A DNA stretch of 15,137 bases from Bacillota bacterium (lineage in GTDB: Bacteria; Bacillota; Dehalobacteriia; UBA4068), in NCBI GenBank assembly GCA_009778255.1, contig WRKD01000186.1, positions 1 through 15,137 on the forward strand, given 5' to 3'. Position 1 is the stretch's first letter. Each line of letters opens with the position of its first letter. Positions 14,201-15,137 of this stretch are shown piece after piece. The position numbers and the translations under genes were made by a program. The notes beneath the pieces were generated by a model. It searched no databases. It saw only the letters and a list, made by a program, of their open reading frames with translations, and had not been told where the DNA came from.

Positions 14201-15137
14201 ATGAAGGTTTTCAAGAAAGTTAGAATAGAAATATTGCCAGAGGGAAGGCTGCTTTTTGCGCATAAAGGCGAAAACTTGCTTAACCTGTTATTGTTGAATG
14301 AGGTTTTAACAAAAGGGCAGGATGCGGTTCGTTTAGAAAGGGGCAGTGTATCTTCATCTGTTGAACCAGAGCTGGAAAAGACATCTTTTTCTCCAACCGA
14401 ACAAACCGATGGCTGGATGCTAGCTTCCAGGCGTAATATAGAGGGAAACGCGGTTTTTTATGTGCCGCAAGCTGCAGCCGAGCCAGAAAATGAACAGCTA
14501 AATGAAAACTTGACAGATACCCCAACACAATTGGTTGGGCTGGCCATGGCGGTCGATTTGGGTTCCGGCACGGTGGCAGCAGGTATGAGCGCTCTGCCGG
14601 CTTTAGCTATTCCAACCATATCTGCCTGTGTTAGCAGTCAATGCGAGCTTCTTGGCGATATGGGTGCCAGGTTGAAATTTATTCGTGAAGAAGAAGAGGG
14701 TCTGGAAAAACTGCAACACCTGCTTTATGAAGATATAAAGCATTTAACTTTACGCCTGAGCGATAAAACCGGGTTGGATCCTGCTCAGGTGCGTATGATA
14801 ATGGTGGCGGCTAATACCTCTATAGGACAAATGTTATGGGGAGAATACCCCGGCAGCAGAACAGGAGTAGTTGCTTCATGGCGCTCTCCTCAAAAAAGAC
14901 CAACACAGGAAACCCCTTTAGCTTCCTTAATGCCTCAGGCCGAAATAGTTCTTATGCCTGCGGCTTATGATGATATAGGCTCGGATATAGTTTCTGCGGC
15001 TTTGGCGGCGGGGCTTAGAAAAAGAATTAATGAACAACAAATCACCTTGCTCATCGATTTAGGTCTTTCAACGGAAATTGTGGCTGCCGGCCGAGGCCGT
15101 TTATTGGCGGTATCGGTAAGTACACCGGCTTTAGAGG
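14201..15137 (+). CDS. RACo/DUF4445-family ASKHA protein without Fe-S ligands (3' end outside the window)
   Basis: The first 312 codons are present. Family members such as RACo use a [2Fe-2S] ferredoxin domain and an ATP-binding ASKHA domain to reductively reactivate corrinoid proteins in methyl transfer. The ferredoxin-like outline remains: VRIEILPEGRLLF (7-19), GENLLNLLLL (23-32) and GWMLASRRNIEGNAVFYVP (71-89). However, the first 142 residues contain no cysteine, and the usual LAC reads LAS (S76). The ASKHA half is recognisable from AMAVDLGSGTVAAG (115-128), LGDMGARLKFI (151-161), AANTSIGQMLWGEYPG (203-218), DIGSDIVSAALAAGL (258-272) and TLLIDLGLSTEIV (282-294). The second phosphate motif, usually DIGTNGE, is DLGLSTE. 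The start is ATG at 14201, following GGTGGGG, and it is 38 bp after ispF. A role in corrinoid activation is doubtful; it may be a non-redox relative. Confidence 0.8.
   Translation, partial: MKVFKKVRIEILPEGRLLFAHKGENLLNLLLLNEVLTKGQDAVRLERGSVSSSVEPELEKTSFSPTEQTDGWMLASRRNIEGNAVFYVPQAAAEPENEQLNENLTDTPTQLVGLAMAVDLGSGTVAAGMSALPALAIPTISACVSSQCELLGDMGARLKFIREEEEGLEKLQHLLYEDIKHLTLRLSDKTGLDPAQVRMIMVAANTSIGQMLWGEYPGSRTGVVASWRSPQKRPTQETPLASLMPQAEIVLMPAAYDDIGSDIVSAALAAGLRKRINEQQITLLIDLGLSTEIVAAGRGRLLAVSVSTPALE

Noticed and set aside
14280..14528. Minus-strand ORF of 82 aa opposite the RACo-like gene
   Set aside because: It is a shadow of the plus-strand frame, which is open to the window edge and has recognisable family motifs.

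Overview
The window looks like a chromosomal segment of a Gram-positive-lineage bacterium (Bacillota, probably a Clostridia or Peptococcaceae-type anaerobe). The reasons are the rapZ-whiA pairing, sigma-54 next to glyceraldehyde-3-phosphate dehydrogenase, a CarD - PIN/TRAM - ispD - ispF cluster, a sporulation-type D,D-carboxypeptidase, strong AGGAGG ribosome binding sites, many TTG/GTG starts, and a corrinoid-activator-like (RACo, DUF4445) gene at the right edge. The taxonomy is an inference from gene content and order.

Left arm (1-11012, all on the minus strand, read right to left): a DacF/PBP5-type D,D-carboxypeptidase; a PDZ plus radical-SAM-like DUF512 protein; a lipoprotein cyclophilin with its own candidate promoter; a membrane-anchored CapA-like metallophosphatase; uvrC; rapZ; whiA; rpoN (sigma-54); then a 489-bp non-coding leader and the 5' two thirds of gap. 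From the cyclophilin to rpoN the genes are 8 to 26 bp apart or overlap slightly, as in a single operon covering envelope maintenance, DNA repair, nucleotide-dependent regulation and alternative sigma factor synthesis. Two usual members of such clusters are absent: yvcK between rapZ and whiA, and cggR between rpoN and gap.

Right arm (11256-15137, plus strand): a CarD/CdnL RNA-polymerase-binding protein, a four-TM PIN/TRAM protein (YacL type), ispD and ispF (steps 3 and 5 of the MEP isoprenoid pathway), and a truncated ASKHA-type protein of the RACo/DUF4445 family. A divergent promoter region at 11013-11255 separates the two arms. A 7-bp tandem repeat occupies the end of ispD and the ispD-ispF gap.

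The most unusual item is the RACo-like protein at the right end. It keeps the outline of the N-terminal ferredoxin domain, but every cysteine that would hold the [2Fe-2S] cluster is gone, and its nucleotide-binding motifs are altered. No RNA genes, insertion sequences, CRISPR arrays or phage genes were seen.
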